From: CAKUFA01 sp963646285
GTDB lineage: Bacteria > Bacillota > Clostridia > Christensenellales > Aristaeellaceae
Direction of reading: 5' to 3'
DNA length: 64,000 nucleotides
Assembly (NCBI GenBank): GCA_963646285.1
Contig: CAVIWF010000006.1
Span: 1 to 64,000 of the forward strand
The notes under the pieces were generated by a model. That model saw only the letters and a list, made by a program, of their open reading frames with translations. It ran no database searches and was not told the DNA's origin. How positions within the stretch are numbered: position 1 is the first letter of the stretch; each line of letters starts with the position of its first letter. Of this stretch, positions 16,619-24,477 are shown piece after piece. Made by a program: the position numbers and the translations under genes.

Positions 16619-16647
16619 ATTATACAGGACTTCGCCCCTGATTGCAA
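16619..16647 (-). promoter_or_regulatory. Sigma-A promoter of the pyrimidine operon
   Basis: Minus strand: TTGCAA (16642-16647), 17-bp spacer, perfect TATAAT (16619-16624). The predicted leader is only about 25 nt, too short for a PyrR attenuator, so control must act at the promoter, at the start codon or on the enzyme. Confidence 0.8.
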
Positions 16648-16698
16648 TCATTTTATCAAAAATTTTGGTTGTATCTGCACCCTTTCAAGGATTTTCCC

Positions 16699-16726
16699 TT
16701 GACAGCCGGATGAAAATGTGTATAAT
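16699..16726 (+). promoter_or_regulatory. Sigma-A promoter of the ylxM-ffh operon
   Basis: Consensus TTGACA (16699-16704), 16-bp spacer, consensus TATAAT (16721-16726). Divergent from the pyr promoter, with about 50 bp between the two -35 boxes. Confidence 0.88.
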
Positions 16727-16768
16727 AGTCCATGTGTCAACGAGTATGCCTTGACAGTGGAGGTTATC

Positions 16769-17128
16769 ATGGCACAGGAAGAATTGTCCCGCAAGGTAGA
16801 GCTGGCTTGGCTCATGGCCTTCTACGGCGGCATGCTCACGGAGAAACAGCGGCTTGCGCTGCGGCTTCACTGTGAGGAAGATATGTCCTTGGGGGAAATT
16901 GCCAAGGAAACAGGAGTCAGCCGGCAGGGTGTGCACGAAATGCTTGCCCGGGCGGCAAGGAACCTGTTTGAAATGGAAGAAAAGCTTGGCATGGCGAAGC
17001 GATTCAGCAGAATGGATGACGGGCTGGAAAAGTGCCGTCAGCTGATGCAGGAAAAGCGATATGACGAAGCGGAACAGGTGCTGGGAAACCTGATTCGGCT
17101 GGATCGGGAGGAAAACGATGGCCTTTGA
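16769..17128 (+). CDS. ylxM: YlxM/p13-like DNA-binding protein
   Basis: 119 residues, a helix-turn-helix protein conserved next to ffh in Firmicutes. Residues about 21-62 read as a sigma-70 region 4-like HTH (LTEKQRLALRLHCEEDMSLG, IAKETGVSRQGVHEMLARA). In streptococci YlxM modulates SRP GTPase activity; a regulatory role here is inferred. GGAGG precedes the ATG. The end overlaps ffh by 11 nt. Confidence 0.9.
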   Translation: MAQEELSRKVELAWLMAFYGGMLTEKQRLALRLHCEEDMSLGEIAKETGVSRQGVHEMLARAARNLFEMEEKLGMAKRFSRMDDGLEKCRQLMQEKRYDEAEQVLGNLIRLDREENDGL

Positions 17129-18437
17129 GGGCTTAAGCGAGAAGCTTCAAAACGCACTGCGGAAGATGACCGGCAAGGGCAAGCTCAATGAGCAGACCGT
17201 GAAGGAAGGTATGCGGGAAGTCCGCATGGCCCTTCTGGAAGCCGACGTCAACTACGCTGTCGCCAAGGATTTCATTAAGAAAGTCACGGAGAAATGCGTA
17301 GGACAGGAGGTTCTCTCCTCCCTGACCCCCGGTCAGCAGGTCATTAAAATCGTTAACGAAGAAATGACAGAGCTGATGGGCGGCAGCAATGCAAAGCTGA
17401 CCTGGTCCAGCAGCGTTCCTACCATTTACATGCTGTGCGGCCTGCAGGGCGCCGGTAAAACCACCATGGCCGCCAAGCTGGCAGGATACCTGACCAAGCA
17501 GGGCAAAAAGCCCATGCTGGCCGCCTGCGACATTTACCGCCCTGCCGCCATCAAGCAGCTGCAGGTGGTAGGCAAGCAGGTCAATGTGCCCGTTTTTGAA
17601 AAAGGCACCCAAGACCCGGTGAAGACTGCCCAGGAAGCCATTGAATACGCCCGCTATTACGGCCGTGATGTGCTGATTATCGATACCGCCGGCCGGCTGC
17701 ATATCGATACTGCCCTGATGGATGAGCTGGAGCGCATCAAGGAAACCGTAAAGCCTCAGGAAATCCTGCTGGTGGTGGACGCCATGACCGGTCAGGATGC
17801 AGTGAACGTAGCCAAGGCATTCAATGATAAGCTGAATGTGGACGGCGTGATCCTCACCAAGCTGGACGGCGACACCCGCGGCGGTGCAGCCCTGAGCGTT
17901 CGGGCAGTGACCGGCAAGCCCATTAAGTTCAGCGGCATTGGCGAAAAGCTTTCCGACATCGAGCCTTTCCACCCTGACCGCATGGCCAGCCGTATCCTGG
18001 GCATGGGCGACGTGCTGACCCTGATCGACAAGGCTTCCGAAGCTTTCGATGTTCAGGACGTGGAAAAGCTTGCCCGGAAGAGCCGCACGGCTGACCTGTC
18101 CCTGGACGACTTCCTGGAGCAGATGCAGAGCGTGAAGAAGATGGGCATCAAGTCCATGCTGGATATGATTCCCGGTATGTCCGGCAAGAACTTGGACGTG
18201 GATGAAAACGCCCTGAAGAAGCCGGAAGCCATCATCCGCTCCATGACCCCCCAGGAACGCCGGAATCCCGGCATCCTGAACGCCAGCCGCCGCAAGCGGA
18301 TTGCTGCCGGCAGCGGCACCACCGTGCAGGATGTGAATCAGCTGATTCGCCAGTTTGATCAGGCACGTCAGATGATGAAACAGGTTGCCAACATGAAGGG
18401 CAAGGGAAAGATGCGGATGCGCTTCCCCGGCATGTAA
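17118..18437 (+). CDS. ffh: Signal recognition particle protein Ffh
   Basis: 439 residues. GTPase that, with SRP RNA, recognises signal sequences of nascent proteins and docks at FtsY. The N domain (about 1-90) is followed by the G domain with GLQGAGKTT (about 108-116), DTAGRLH, TKLDGD and the Met-rich M domain that binds RNA and signal peptide (ending QMMKQVANMKGKGKMRMRFP). Normal length. Its RNA partner is the ffs gene at 190-285. Confidence 0.98.
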   Translation: MAFEGLSEKLQNALRKMTGKGKLNEQTVKEGMREVRMALLEADVNYAVAKDFIKKVTEKCVGQEVLSSLTPGQQVIKIVNEEMTELMGGSNAKLTWSSSVPTIYMLCGLQGAGKTTMAAKLAGYLTKQGKKPMLAACDIYRPAAIKQLQVVGKQVNVPVFEKGTQDPVKTAQEAIEYARYYGRDVLIIDTAGRLHIDTALMDELERIKETVKPQEILLVVDAMTGQDAVNVAKAFNDKLNVDGVILTKLDGDTRGGAALSVRAVTGKPIKFSGIGEKLSDIEPFHPDRMASRILGMGDVLTLIDKASEAFDVQDVEKLARKSRTADLSLDDFLEQMQSVKKMGIKSMLDMIPGMSGKNLDVDENALKKPEAIIRSMTPQERRNPGILNASRRKRIAAGSGTTVQDVNQLIRQFDQARQMMKQVANMKGKGKMRMRFPGM

Positions 18438-18509
18438 CACTGCGTGGATGCATGGCTCTGCCATGATCTACATATACATTACCACCAAGAATTTTGAGGA
18501 GGAAATCCA

Positions 18510-18761
18510 ATGTCTGTCAAAATCCGTTTGAAGAGAATGGGCATGAAGAAGAAGCCTTTCTACCGTGTTGTTGTTGCTGACATCACCAGCCCCCGTGACG
18601 GCCGCTTCATCGAAGAGATCGGCTACTACAACCCCATGGTGAAGCCTGCTGAAGTAAAGGTTGACGGCGAGCGTGCCAAGTACTGGCTGCAGTGCGGTGC
18701 ACAGCCCACCGATACCGTTCGTGTACTGCTGAAGAAGACCGGCGTCATCGAAGAGAAGTAA
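18510..18761 (+). CDS. rpsP: 30S ribosomal protein S16
   Basis: 83 residues, starting MSVKIRLKRMGMKKKPFYRV, with VVADITSPRDGRFIEEIGYY (about 17-36), the S16 signature. Binds 16S rRNA early in 30S assembly. GAGGAGG is 9 nt before the ATG. Confidence 0.98.
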   Translation: MSVKIRLKRMGMKKKPFYRVVVADITSPRDGRFIEEIGYYNPMVKPAEVKVDGERAKYWLQCGAQPTDTVRVLLKKTGVIEEK

Positions 18762-18793
18762 GCCGCTTTCTTCCATGGCAGAAAGGAATATCC

Positions 18794-19021
18794 ATGCAAG
18801 AACTCGTTACCTTTGTGGCGAAGTCCCTGGTGGAGCATCCTGATCAGGTTGTGGTTAAGGAAACCGAAGGACCTGAAGCCATCATTCTCGAACTGAATGT
18901 GGCCGAGGATGACATGGGCAAAGTCATTGGTAAGCAGGGACGTATCGCCAAGGCCATCCGCACGGTGGTTAAGGCGGCTACTGCCAAGAACAGCAAGCCC
19001 GTCTTCGTCGAGATTCAATAA
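18794..19021 (+). CDS. khpA: KH domain RNA-binding protein KhpA
   Basis: 75 residues forming a single KH domain, with the GxxG loop inside MGKVIGKQGRIAKAIRT (about 40-56). KhpA/KhpB complexes bind many RNAs and influence cell division in Gram-positives. It sits at the conserved place between rpsP and rimM. A terminator follows directly. Confidence 0.94.
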   Translation: MQELVTFVAKSLVEHPDQVVVKETEGPEAIILELNVAEDDMGKVIGKQGRIAKAIRTVVKAATAKNSKPVFVEIQ

Positions 19022-19028
19022 TGTTCAG

Positions 19029-19060
19029 GCGGGAAAGGCCATGTGCCTTCCCGCTTTTTT
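19029..19060 (+). terminator. Internal terminator between khpA and rimM
   Basis: GCGGG-AAGG stem pairs with CCTT-CCCGC (one bulged A, 5-7 nt loop) and is followed by six T. It splits the classical operon: rimM-trmD are either read through or have a promoter I cannot see in the 27 nt left. Confidence 0.82.
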
Positions 19061-19087
19061 CACAGATCTATGCAAGGAGTGCAATCC

Positions 19088-19609
19088 ATGAACGACTACC
19101 TGATGATCGGCGAAGTGCTCAAGCCCCAAGGCATTCACGGGGAGGCAAAAATCAAATCCTATGCAGCTGATCTCAATGACTTTTGCCGCTGGACGACTCT
19201 GTATCGCAAGCAAGAGGAAACCTACATCCCCGTGTCTGCCAAGTGCTCCCGTGTCCATGACGGTTTTGCCTATGTGACGCTGGAAGGATGCGCCACCCCC
19301 CAGGACGTGGAAAAGCTCCGTGGCACCCAGCTGTACATCGACCGGGCACATGCCATGGAGCTTGCAGAGGATGAGGTGTACATCAGCGACCTTATCGGCT
19401 GCCAGGCCATGGATGAACAGGGACAAGTCATCGGCACACTGACGGACGTGCTTCAGCACGGCGCAGTGGATGTGTACGTTTTCAAAACGGCCAAAGGAAG
19501 CATGATGGCACCTGCCCTGAAAGAAGTGTTCCCCACCGTTGACGTGGCACTGGGGCGCATTACCGTGAACAGTCAACGTCTTGACGAGGTGGCCGTTCGT
19601 GAAGATTGA
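19088..19609 (+). CDS. rimM: Ribosome maturation factor RimM
   Basis: 173 residues. Helps mature the 16S rRNA 3' domain of the 30S subunit and binds S19. N-terminal beta-barrel with MIGEVLKPQGIHGEAKIKS (about 6-24) and a C-terminal PRC-barrel domain with DEVYISDLIGCQA. CAAGGAG lies upstream of the chosen ATG. The end overlaps trmD by 11 nt. Confidence 0.95.
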   Translation: MNDYLMIGEVLKPQGIHGEAKIKSYAADLNDFCRWTTLYRKQEETYIPVSAKCSRVHDGFAYVTLEGCATPQDVEKLRGTQLYIDRAHAMELAEDEVYISDLIGCQAMDEQGQVIGTLTDVLQHGAVDVYVFKTAKGSMMAPALKEVFPTVDVALGRITVNSQRLDEVAVRED

Positions 19610-20339
19610 CATCCTCACCATTTTCCCTGAAATGTTCGAAAGCGTGCTGAACACCAGCATTCTCGGCAGAGCCCGGGAGCAGGGACTGATTGAGATCAAC
19701 TGTGTGGACATTCGGCCTTTCTCCGACCGGAAGCACAAGAACACGGATGATTATCCCTTTGGGGGCGGTGCCGGCATGGTGATGCTGGCGCAGCCCATTA
19801 TGGACGCCATGGCGCAGGTCACAGGGGATGATTTCCATGGAAGGCGCATTTACATGGGTCCTCGTGGGACAACGCTGACCACTGCCAAGGCAAGGGAGCT
19901 TGCAAAAGAAGAACACCTGGTGCTGCTTTGCGGCCATTACGAAGGGGTGGATCAGCGGGCGCTGGACACCTGCATTGATGAGGAAATCAGCATTGGGGAC
20001 TACATCCTGACCGGCGGCGAACTGGCTGCCATGGTGCTGACCGACTGCGTTGCCCGCTTTATTCCCGGGGTGCTTGGGTCCAGCGAAAGCGCGGAGGAAG
20101 AATCCTTCTCCGACGGGCTGCTGGAATATCCCCAGTATACCCGCCCCAGCGAATTGCGGGGCATGAAGGTGCCGGACATTCTGCTCAGCGGCGACCATGC
20201 GAAAATCAAAGCCTGGCGGCGTCTGGAATCCCTGAAGGCTACCCAACGTTTCCGCCCGGATTTGCTTGCAAAGGCTGCCTTGACCCCCAAAGAACGGGCC
20301 ATGCTGGAGGTGACAGAAGCGTGTTCCTGCGAAAGTTGA
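19599..20339 (+). CDS. trmD: tRNA (guanine-N1)-methyltransferase
   Basis: 246 residues. Methylates G37 of tRNAs with SAM, preventing +1 frameshifting. The SPOUT trefoil knot region includes YMGPRGTTLT, LLCGHYEGVDQR (about 108-119) and IGDYILTGGELAAM. The GTG at 19599 gives the family N-terminus KIDILTIFPEMF; GAGGTGG lies upstream. The rplS gene that usually follows trmD is absent; a small membrane ORF overlaps its end instead. Confidence 0.96.
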   Translation: MKIDILTIFPEMFESVLNTSILGRAREQGLIEINCVDIRPFSDRKHKNTDDYPFGGGAGMVMLAQPIMDAMAQVTGDDFHGRRIYMGPRGTTLTTAKARELAKEEHLVLLCGHYEGVDQRALDTCIDEEISIGDYILTGGELAAMVLTDCVARFIPGVLGSSESAEEESFSDGLLEYPQYTRPSELRGMKVPDILLSGDHAKIKAWRRLESLKATQRFRPDLLAKAALTPKERAMLEVTEACSCES

Positions 20340-20686
20340 CCGTTATCCTTGTTCCTCTGTTTCTTTGCCTGGGTGTCTGCCTGGCTGTGACTTCCATGAA
20401 TTCCCTTGGATTCTTCCTGTGGGTCATTGCCGGATGCCTGCTGGGTATTGCTCTGGCACTGCTTCTGCCCTTGTCCGGTGCTTCAAGGATGCGTGAACCC
20501 TTCGGCAATCTGCTGTGGATTCCTGCCTTGGTGCTGGGGCTGATTGTGGTTTATCAATACCTGCACAGCACAGGACAAATGCAGCTTCCTCTGCTCCGTG
20601 CCCTGGCCACATCCCACGGTTCCGTGATTATGACAGAATGTGCCTTCGTTGGCTTTATGCTCACCACTGTGATTCGCACAAGATAA
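20321..20686 (+). CDS. Small membrane protein, unknown function
   Basis: 121 residues from a GTG start overlapping the trmD end by 19 nt. There are about four hydrophobic segments (roughly 5-24, 28-51, 64-81 and 97-117), with few charged residues, ending TVIRTR. I do not recognise it. A ribosome binding site (TGGAGGTGAC) is found at the right distance in the trmD tail and a terminator follows its stop, so it is likely real. The alternative is chance extension in GC-rich DNA, but the hydrophobic pattern argues for a genuine membrane protein. Confidence 0.7.
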   Translation: MFLRKLTVILVPLFLCLGVCLAVTSMNSLGFFLWVIAGCLLGIALALLLPLSGASRMREPFGNLLWIPALVLGLIVVYQYLHSTGQMQLPLLRALATSHGSVIMTECAFVGFMLTTVIRTR

Positions 20687-20691
20687 AAGAA

Positions 20692-20731
20692 AAGACTCGG
20701 CAGCGAAAATCATGAAACGCTGCCGAGTCTT
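20692..20731. terminator. Bidirectional terminator
   Basis: Perfect 14-bp inverted repeat (AAGACTCGGCAGCG, 20692-20705 and 20718-20731) with T-rich flanks on both strands, between convergent genes. Confidence 0.9.
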
Positions 20732-20733
20732 CT

Positions 20734-22089
20734 TTATGCGGTTTTCATGTTTTGTTCCAATTGATGAATCCGATGATAGTAGCCGAAGATCAGCAGGATG
20801 GCTGCACCAATCCACGCGAACACCTCTGCCAGATAAATGCCCCATTCCCCCATCAGCCCGGGCAAAATCATAGCAGACAGCACCCGCATGGCCAATTCTA
20901 CAATGCCGGACACCATGGGGATCATGGTATCCCCCAACCCTTGTAGGGTGGAGCGATAGACGAACAGCAGGTACAGGGAAGACAGTCCGCAGCCCATGAC
21001 CGCAAGGAAGTTGTAGCCAAACCGCAGCACCTGTTCCACCATTTCCGGCTCATCCTGCACGAAGAGCCCCAGCAGCGGCTTCCCCCACAGCAGCACGATA
21101 GCCGCTATCAATACAGCAAGGACAACACCGATTTGGGCCGACCTTCTCAGGCCTTTTTTGACCCGATCCAGCTTGCCGGCACCCAGGTTTTGCCCGGCAA
21201 AGGTACCTACCGCCGAGCCCAGAGAGTTGCCCGAAACTTCCACCAGACCCTGCAGTTTGGAAGCTGCGCTGTAGCCTGCCATGAAGATGAAGCCTTCTGC
21301 ATTGACCACGCCCTGAAGTACCAGACCCCCAATGGCAATGATCAGGTTTTGAAAGGCAATGGGCAAACCCAGCACCAGCAGGCGGCTGATTTCCTCCCTG
21401 TCCGGCTTAACGTCCTTCCGGGAGAGATGCATCATGGGCAGCTTCAGGGAGGTTGCCAGACAAATGGCAAAAGCCAAACTTTGCCCCAGAATGGTGGCCA
21501 CGGCCACCCCTGCCACGCCCCAGTGGAACTTTGCCACGAAGAGGATATCCAGCAGAATATTGGTGACAGCGGCGCAAATCATGGCAATCAGTGGCGTGCG
21601 GCTGTCTCCCACTGAGCGCAAAAAGCCGGAGAACAGGTTGAACCCCATGACCATAGGCAGACCGCCGAAGATGATCCGCAGGTAGATCGTCGTCAGTTGG
21701 AAGGTATCCTCCGGGGTGTTCAGCAGGTGCAGGATGGGCACCAGCAGCACCTGAGAGATGATCTCCAAGGCAATTACCACCGCTACAGAAAGTAAGATAC
21801 TCTGCCCAGCAGCTAATTTCAGCCCCGGATGATCCTGCGCACCGAAGCGCTGGGCAATCATGATGGCAAAGCCCTGGGACAGACCCATTGCAATGGAAAG
21901 CACTGCCCAGTCCAGCCAACCGGCAGAGGACACGGCCGCCAAAGCCGTAACCCCTTCGATTCGGCCAATCACCAGCGTGTCCACCAGATTGTACATCTGC
22001 TGAAACAGGTTGCCTGCAATAATGGGCAGGGCAAAGAGGAGGATCAGTTTTGTAACGCTGCCTTCCGTCAAATCTTTTGTGCGTGCCAT
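20734..22089 (-). CDS. MATE family efflux transporter (first)
   Basis: 451 residues, 12 predicted helices in two similar halves. MATE pumps export drugs or metabolites by Na+ or H+ exchange. N-terminal family pattern LILLFALPIIAGNLFQQMYNLVDTLVIGR (residues about 15-43) and the second-half repeat LVLGLPIAFQNLIIAIGGLVLQ. The start MARTKDLTEG is chosen over a longer frame because the upstream part overlaps a hairpin. Downstream of alaS on the same strand with a hairpin between. Substrate unknown. Confidence 0.93.
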   Translation of the reverse strand: MARTKDLTEGSVTKLILLFALPIIAGNLFQQMYNLVDTLVIGRIEGVTALAAVSSAGWLDWAVLSIAMGLSQGFAIMIAQRFGAQDHPGLKLAAGQSILLSVAVVIALEIISQVLLVPILHLLNTPEDTFQLTTIYLRIIFGGLPMVMGFNLFSGFLRSVGDSRTPLIAMICAAVTNILLDILFVAKFHWGVAGVAVATILGQSLAFAICLATSLKLPMMHLSRKDVKPDREEISRLLVLGLPIAFQNLIIAIGGLVLQGVVNAEGFIFMAGYSAASKLQGLVEVSGNSLGSAVGTFAGQNLGAGKLDRVKKGLRRSAQIGVVLAVLIAAIVLLWGKPLLGLFVQDEPEMVEQVLRFGYNFLAVMGCGLSSLYLLFVYRSTLQGLGDTMIPMVSGIVELAMRVLSAMILPGLMGEWGIYLAEVFAWIGAAILLIFGYYHRIHQLEQNMKTA

Positions 22090-22134
22090 GGAAACCTCAT
22101 CATCTGCATGTCGTTGAAGAAAACCCTGATGCAA

Positions 22135-22175
22135 AGCAACGCACGGCCTCAAGTAAGTCGTGCGTTGCTGTTTTT
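22135..22175. terminator. Hairpin between alaS and the MATE gene, possible terminator
   Basis: Perfect 11-bp stem (AGCAACGCACG/CGTGCGTTGCT). The T run (GTTTTT) lies on the plus side, away from alaS transcription; in the minus direction only TTT follows. It may end alaS weakly. Confidence 0.5.
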
Positions 22176-22188
22176 CCCAAGAGAAACC

Positions 22189-24156
22189 TTACTTTTGCAA
22201 TACAGCCTTAATGCGGCGTACGCCGGCGGAGGAAGATTCTTCCTTCAGAATGTGGAAGGAGCCCAGGTCGCCGGTGTTTTCCGCATGGGGACCACCGCAG
22301 ATTTCGAAGGAGTAGTCGCCCATCTTGTAGGTGCGCACCTTCTCGCCATACTTGTTTTCAAACAAGCCGATGGCACCCTGTGCCTTGGCTTCCGGCACGG
22401 TCATTTCACGGCAGACCACAGGCACATGCGCCTGAATCGCCTCATTGACCAGCTTTTCCACCTGCTGCAGCTCTTCCGGGGTTACCTTCCGGCCGAAGGT
22501 AAAGTCGAAGCGCAGACGCTCGGCGGTAATGTTGGAGCCCTTCTGGTGTACTTCGTCACCCAGCACCTTCCGCAGGGCGGCATGGAGCAGATGGGTAGCG
22601 GTATGCAGCTTGGTGGTCTCCTCGCTATGGTCAGCCAAGCCGCCCTTGAACTTCTGGTCAGCACCCTGATGGCTCAGCTCCTGATGCTTCTTGAACCGCT
22701 CATCAAAGTCAGCCTTGTCCACGGTGAGCCCCTTTTCGCCAGCCAGCTCCATGGTCATTTCAATGGGGAAGCCGAAGGTGTCATAGAGCTTGAAGGCGCT
22801 GCGGCCATCCATCACGTTCAGGGAAGCCATGCGGGCATTCACGGCTGCTTCCACGGCGGCGCTGTCCCCCTGGTTGGCAGCATCGATGATGGGCATCATG
22901 TCCGGAGAGGGACGCAGCTTCTTGGTCTCTGCCAGGTTCTTGGCAAAGGCAGCCTTGTCCTCTGCTGCCAGGATGCTTTCCAGTAGGGTCTTGGTCTGCA
23001 GCATGGTGTTGTACACCTTGTCGAATTCCTTTTCGCCCTGCTTCAGGGTGCGGGCAAAGCGGCCTTCTTCCAGGCTCAGCTGCTCCAGCACGAAGGCGCT
23101 GTTCCGCTCCAGTTCAGGATAGGCAGCCTTGTACTGGTTGATGATCACCTTGGCAATTTCGCAGGTGAAGCCTTCCGGCATGCCCAGCTGCATAGCATAG
23201 CGGACAGCCCGGCGAATCAGGCGGCGGAGGATATAGCCCTGATCCGTGTTAGAGGGGCTGACGCCACGATCATCGCCCAGGATAAAGGTGGAGGTACGCA
23301 TATGGTCGGCAATGATACGGAATGCCTTGGTGACCTGATCATTTTCTCCGTAGGTGTGACCGCTCAGCTCGGCAATCTTGGCCAGAATATCCGTGAAGGC
23401 ATCGGTTTCGTACACGGTCTTTTTGCCGGTCAGCACGCCAATGGTACGCTCCAGACCCATGCCGGTATCCACGTTCTTCTTTGCCAGGGGGATGAAGGAA
23501 CCGTCTGCCTGCTTATTGTACTGCATGAACACGTCATTCCAGATTTCCAGATAACGGCCGCAGGAGCAAGCAGGAGAGCAATCAGGGCCGCAGGGCTCCT
23601 TGTCGGTGATGATGAACATCTCCGTATCAGGGCCGCAGGGGCCGGTGATGCCGGCAGGTCCCCACCAGTTGTGCTCCTTGGGCAGGTAGAAGATATGATC
23701 ATCTGCCACGCCCATGGAACGCCACAGATCGTGGCTCTCCGTATCCCGGGGGCAGTCCTCATTGCCTTCGAACACGGTGAAGGCCAAGCGATCCTTGTCC
23801 AGTCCCAGATATTCCGGGCTGGTCAGGAATTCCCAGGACCAGGAAATAGCTTCCTTCTTAAAATAATCACCCAGGGACCAGTTACCCAGCATTTCAAAGA
23901 AGGTCAGGTGGCTGGCATCGCCCACGTCGTCAATATCGCCGGTACGGATGCACTTCTGTACGTCCGTCAGCCGGGTTCCGGCAGGGTGGGGGGTGCCCAT
24001 CAGATAAGGTACCAAAGGATGCATACCGGCTGTGGTGAACAGCACAGTAGGATCATTTTCAGGAATAACGGAAGCGGACTGAATACGGTGGTGTCCCTTG
24101 GACTCCATGAATTTCTGGAACATTTCCCGCAGCTCCGCAGAAGTAATCTGCTTCAT
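22189..24156 (-). CDS. alaS: Alanine-tRNA ligase lacking the C-terminal C-Ala domain
   Basis: Charges tRNA-Ala. 655 residues, against about 870-880 for typical bacterial AlaRS. The aminoacylation core is complete, with TTAGMHPLVPYLMG, a motif-2 region and GDDRGVSPSNTDQGYILRR (about 250-268). The editing domain is present, with HTATHLLHAALRKVL (about 542-556) and the metal-binding CGGPHAENTG near the end. The protein stops just after the editing domain, so the DHHA1/C-Ala part is missing. No frameshift remnant is seen downstream. The start MKQITSAEL is chosen by family N-terminus and AAGGAGAG upstream. The leader is about 35 nt, with no T-box. Confidence 0.93.
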   Translation of the reverse strand: MKQITSAELREMFQKFMESKGHHRIQSASVIPENDPTVLFTTAGMHPLVPYLMGTPHPAGTRLTDVQKCIRTGDIDDVGDASHLTFFEMLGNWSLGDYFKKEAISWSWEFLTSPEYLGLDKDRLAFTVFEGNEDCPRDTESHDLWRSMGVADDHIFYLPKEHNWWGPAGITGPCGPDTEMFIITDKEPCGPDCSPACSCGRYLEIWNDVFMQYNKQADGSFIPLAKKNVDTGMGLERTIGVLTGKKTVYETDAFTDILAKIAELSGHTYGENDQVTKAFRIIADHMRTSTFILGDDRGVSPSNTDQGYILRRLIRRAVRYAMQLGMPEGFTCEIAKVIINQYKAAYPELERNSAFVLEQLSLEEGRFARTLKQGEKEFDKVYNTMLQTKTLLESILAAEDKAAFAKNLAETKKLRPSPDMMPIIDAANQGDSAAVEAAVNARMASLNVMDGRSAFKLYDTFGFPIEMTMELAGEKGLTVDKADFDERFKKHQELSHQGADQKFKGGLADHSEETTKLHTATHLLHAALRKVLGDEVHQKGSNITAERLRFDFTFGRKVTPEELQQVEKLVNEAIQAHVPVVCREMTVPEAKAQGAIGLFENKYGEKVRTYKMGDYSFEICGGPHAENTGDLGSFHILKEESSSAGVRRIKAVLQK

Positions 24157-24198
24157 TGAGGTATCTCTCCTTCCAAAACTGCCAAACGTGCAACGAAC

Positions 24199-24227
24199 AT
24201 TATAGCAAATTCCCCTACCTTCTGCAA
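24199..24227 (-). promoter_or_regulatory. Sigma-A promoter of alaS
   Basis: Minus strand: TTGCAG (24222-24227), 17-bp spacer, consensus TATAAT (24199-24204). Confidence 0.75.
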
Positions 24228-24337
24228 GCTGTTCGCCGTGAAATGCGGGGCTTCCCGGCAAGATTTTCCGCTGATTTTGCTGTTCTCTCCTCCCCTGCTT
24301 TCTTTTCCGGTTTCCTTTGTTTATTTTTGCGCATACA

Positions 24338-24367
24338 TTGACATGCCAACTTGTGATATGCTATCAT
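24338..24367 (+). promoter_or_regulatory. Sigma-A promoter of the second MATE gene
   Basis: Consensus TTGACA (24338-24343), 18-bp spacer, TATCAT (24362-24367). Start of transcription near 24374, at the head of the structured leader. The remainder of this 321-bp intergenic region (24228-24337) shows nothing I can name. Confidence 0.65.
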
Positions 24368-24370
24368 TTT

Positions 24371-24466
24371 ACAGGCGCTCAGGAGCCGCAAAAGAATTGA
24401 TCCACCTGGCTGGGGGACGTGAATCCGTCTATCCTGATGACTTGTCAGCTTGGGGCGGATTTTTTG
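24371..24466 (+). promoter_or_regulatory. Structured leader, candidate guanidine-IV (mepA) riboswitch with terminator
   Basis: About 95 nt of leader lie between the promoter and the MATE gene. A first short hairpin (GC-GCT/AGC-GC, 24375-24389) shows CAGG in its loop (24380-24383). A second element contains CCTG (24405-24408) in CCACCTGGCTGGGGGACGTG, complementary to CAGG, so a loop-loop contact is possible. Then AATCCG (24422-24427) pairs with CGGATT (24456-24461), followed by a T run (24460-24465) directly before the ribosome binding site. This layout, upstream of a MepA-type MATE gene, is what is known for guanidine-IV riboswitches. The class assignment is inference from layout and context; I cannot check the consensus here. 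Confidence 0.5.
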
Positions 24467-24477
24467 TTGGAGGAAAC

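Noticed and set aside
22135..22175. Strong terminator for alaS
   Set aside because: The T run is on the wrong side for minus-strand transcription, so it is only listed as a hairpin with low confidence.
24157..24198. T-box leader for alaS
   Set aside because: The distance from the predicted start of transcription to the ATG is about 35 nt and no AGGGUGG-type T-box sequence is present.
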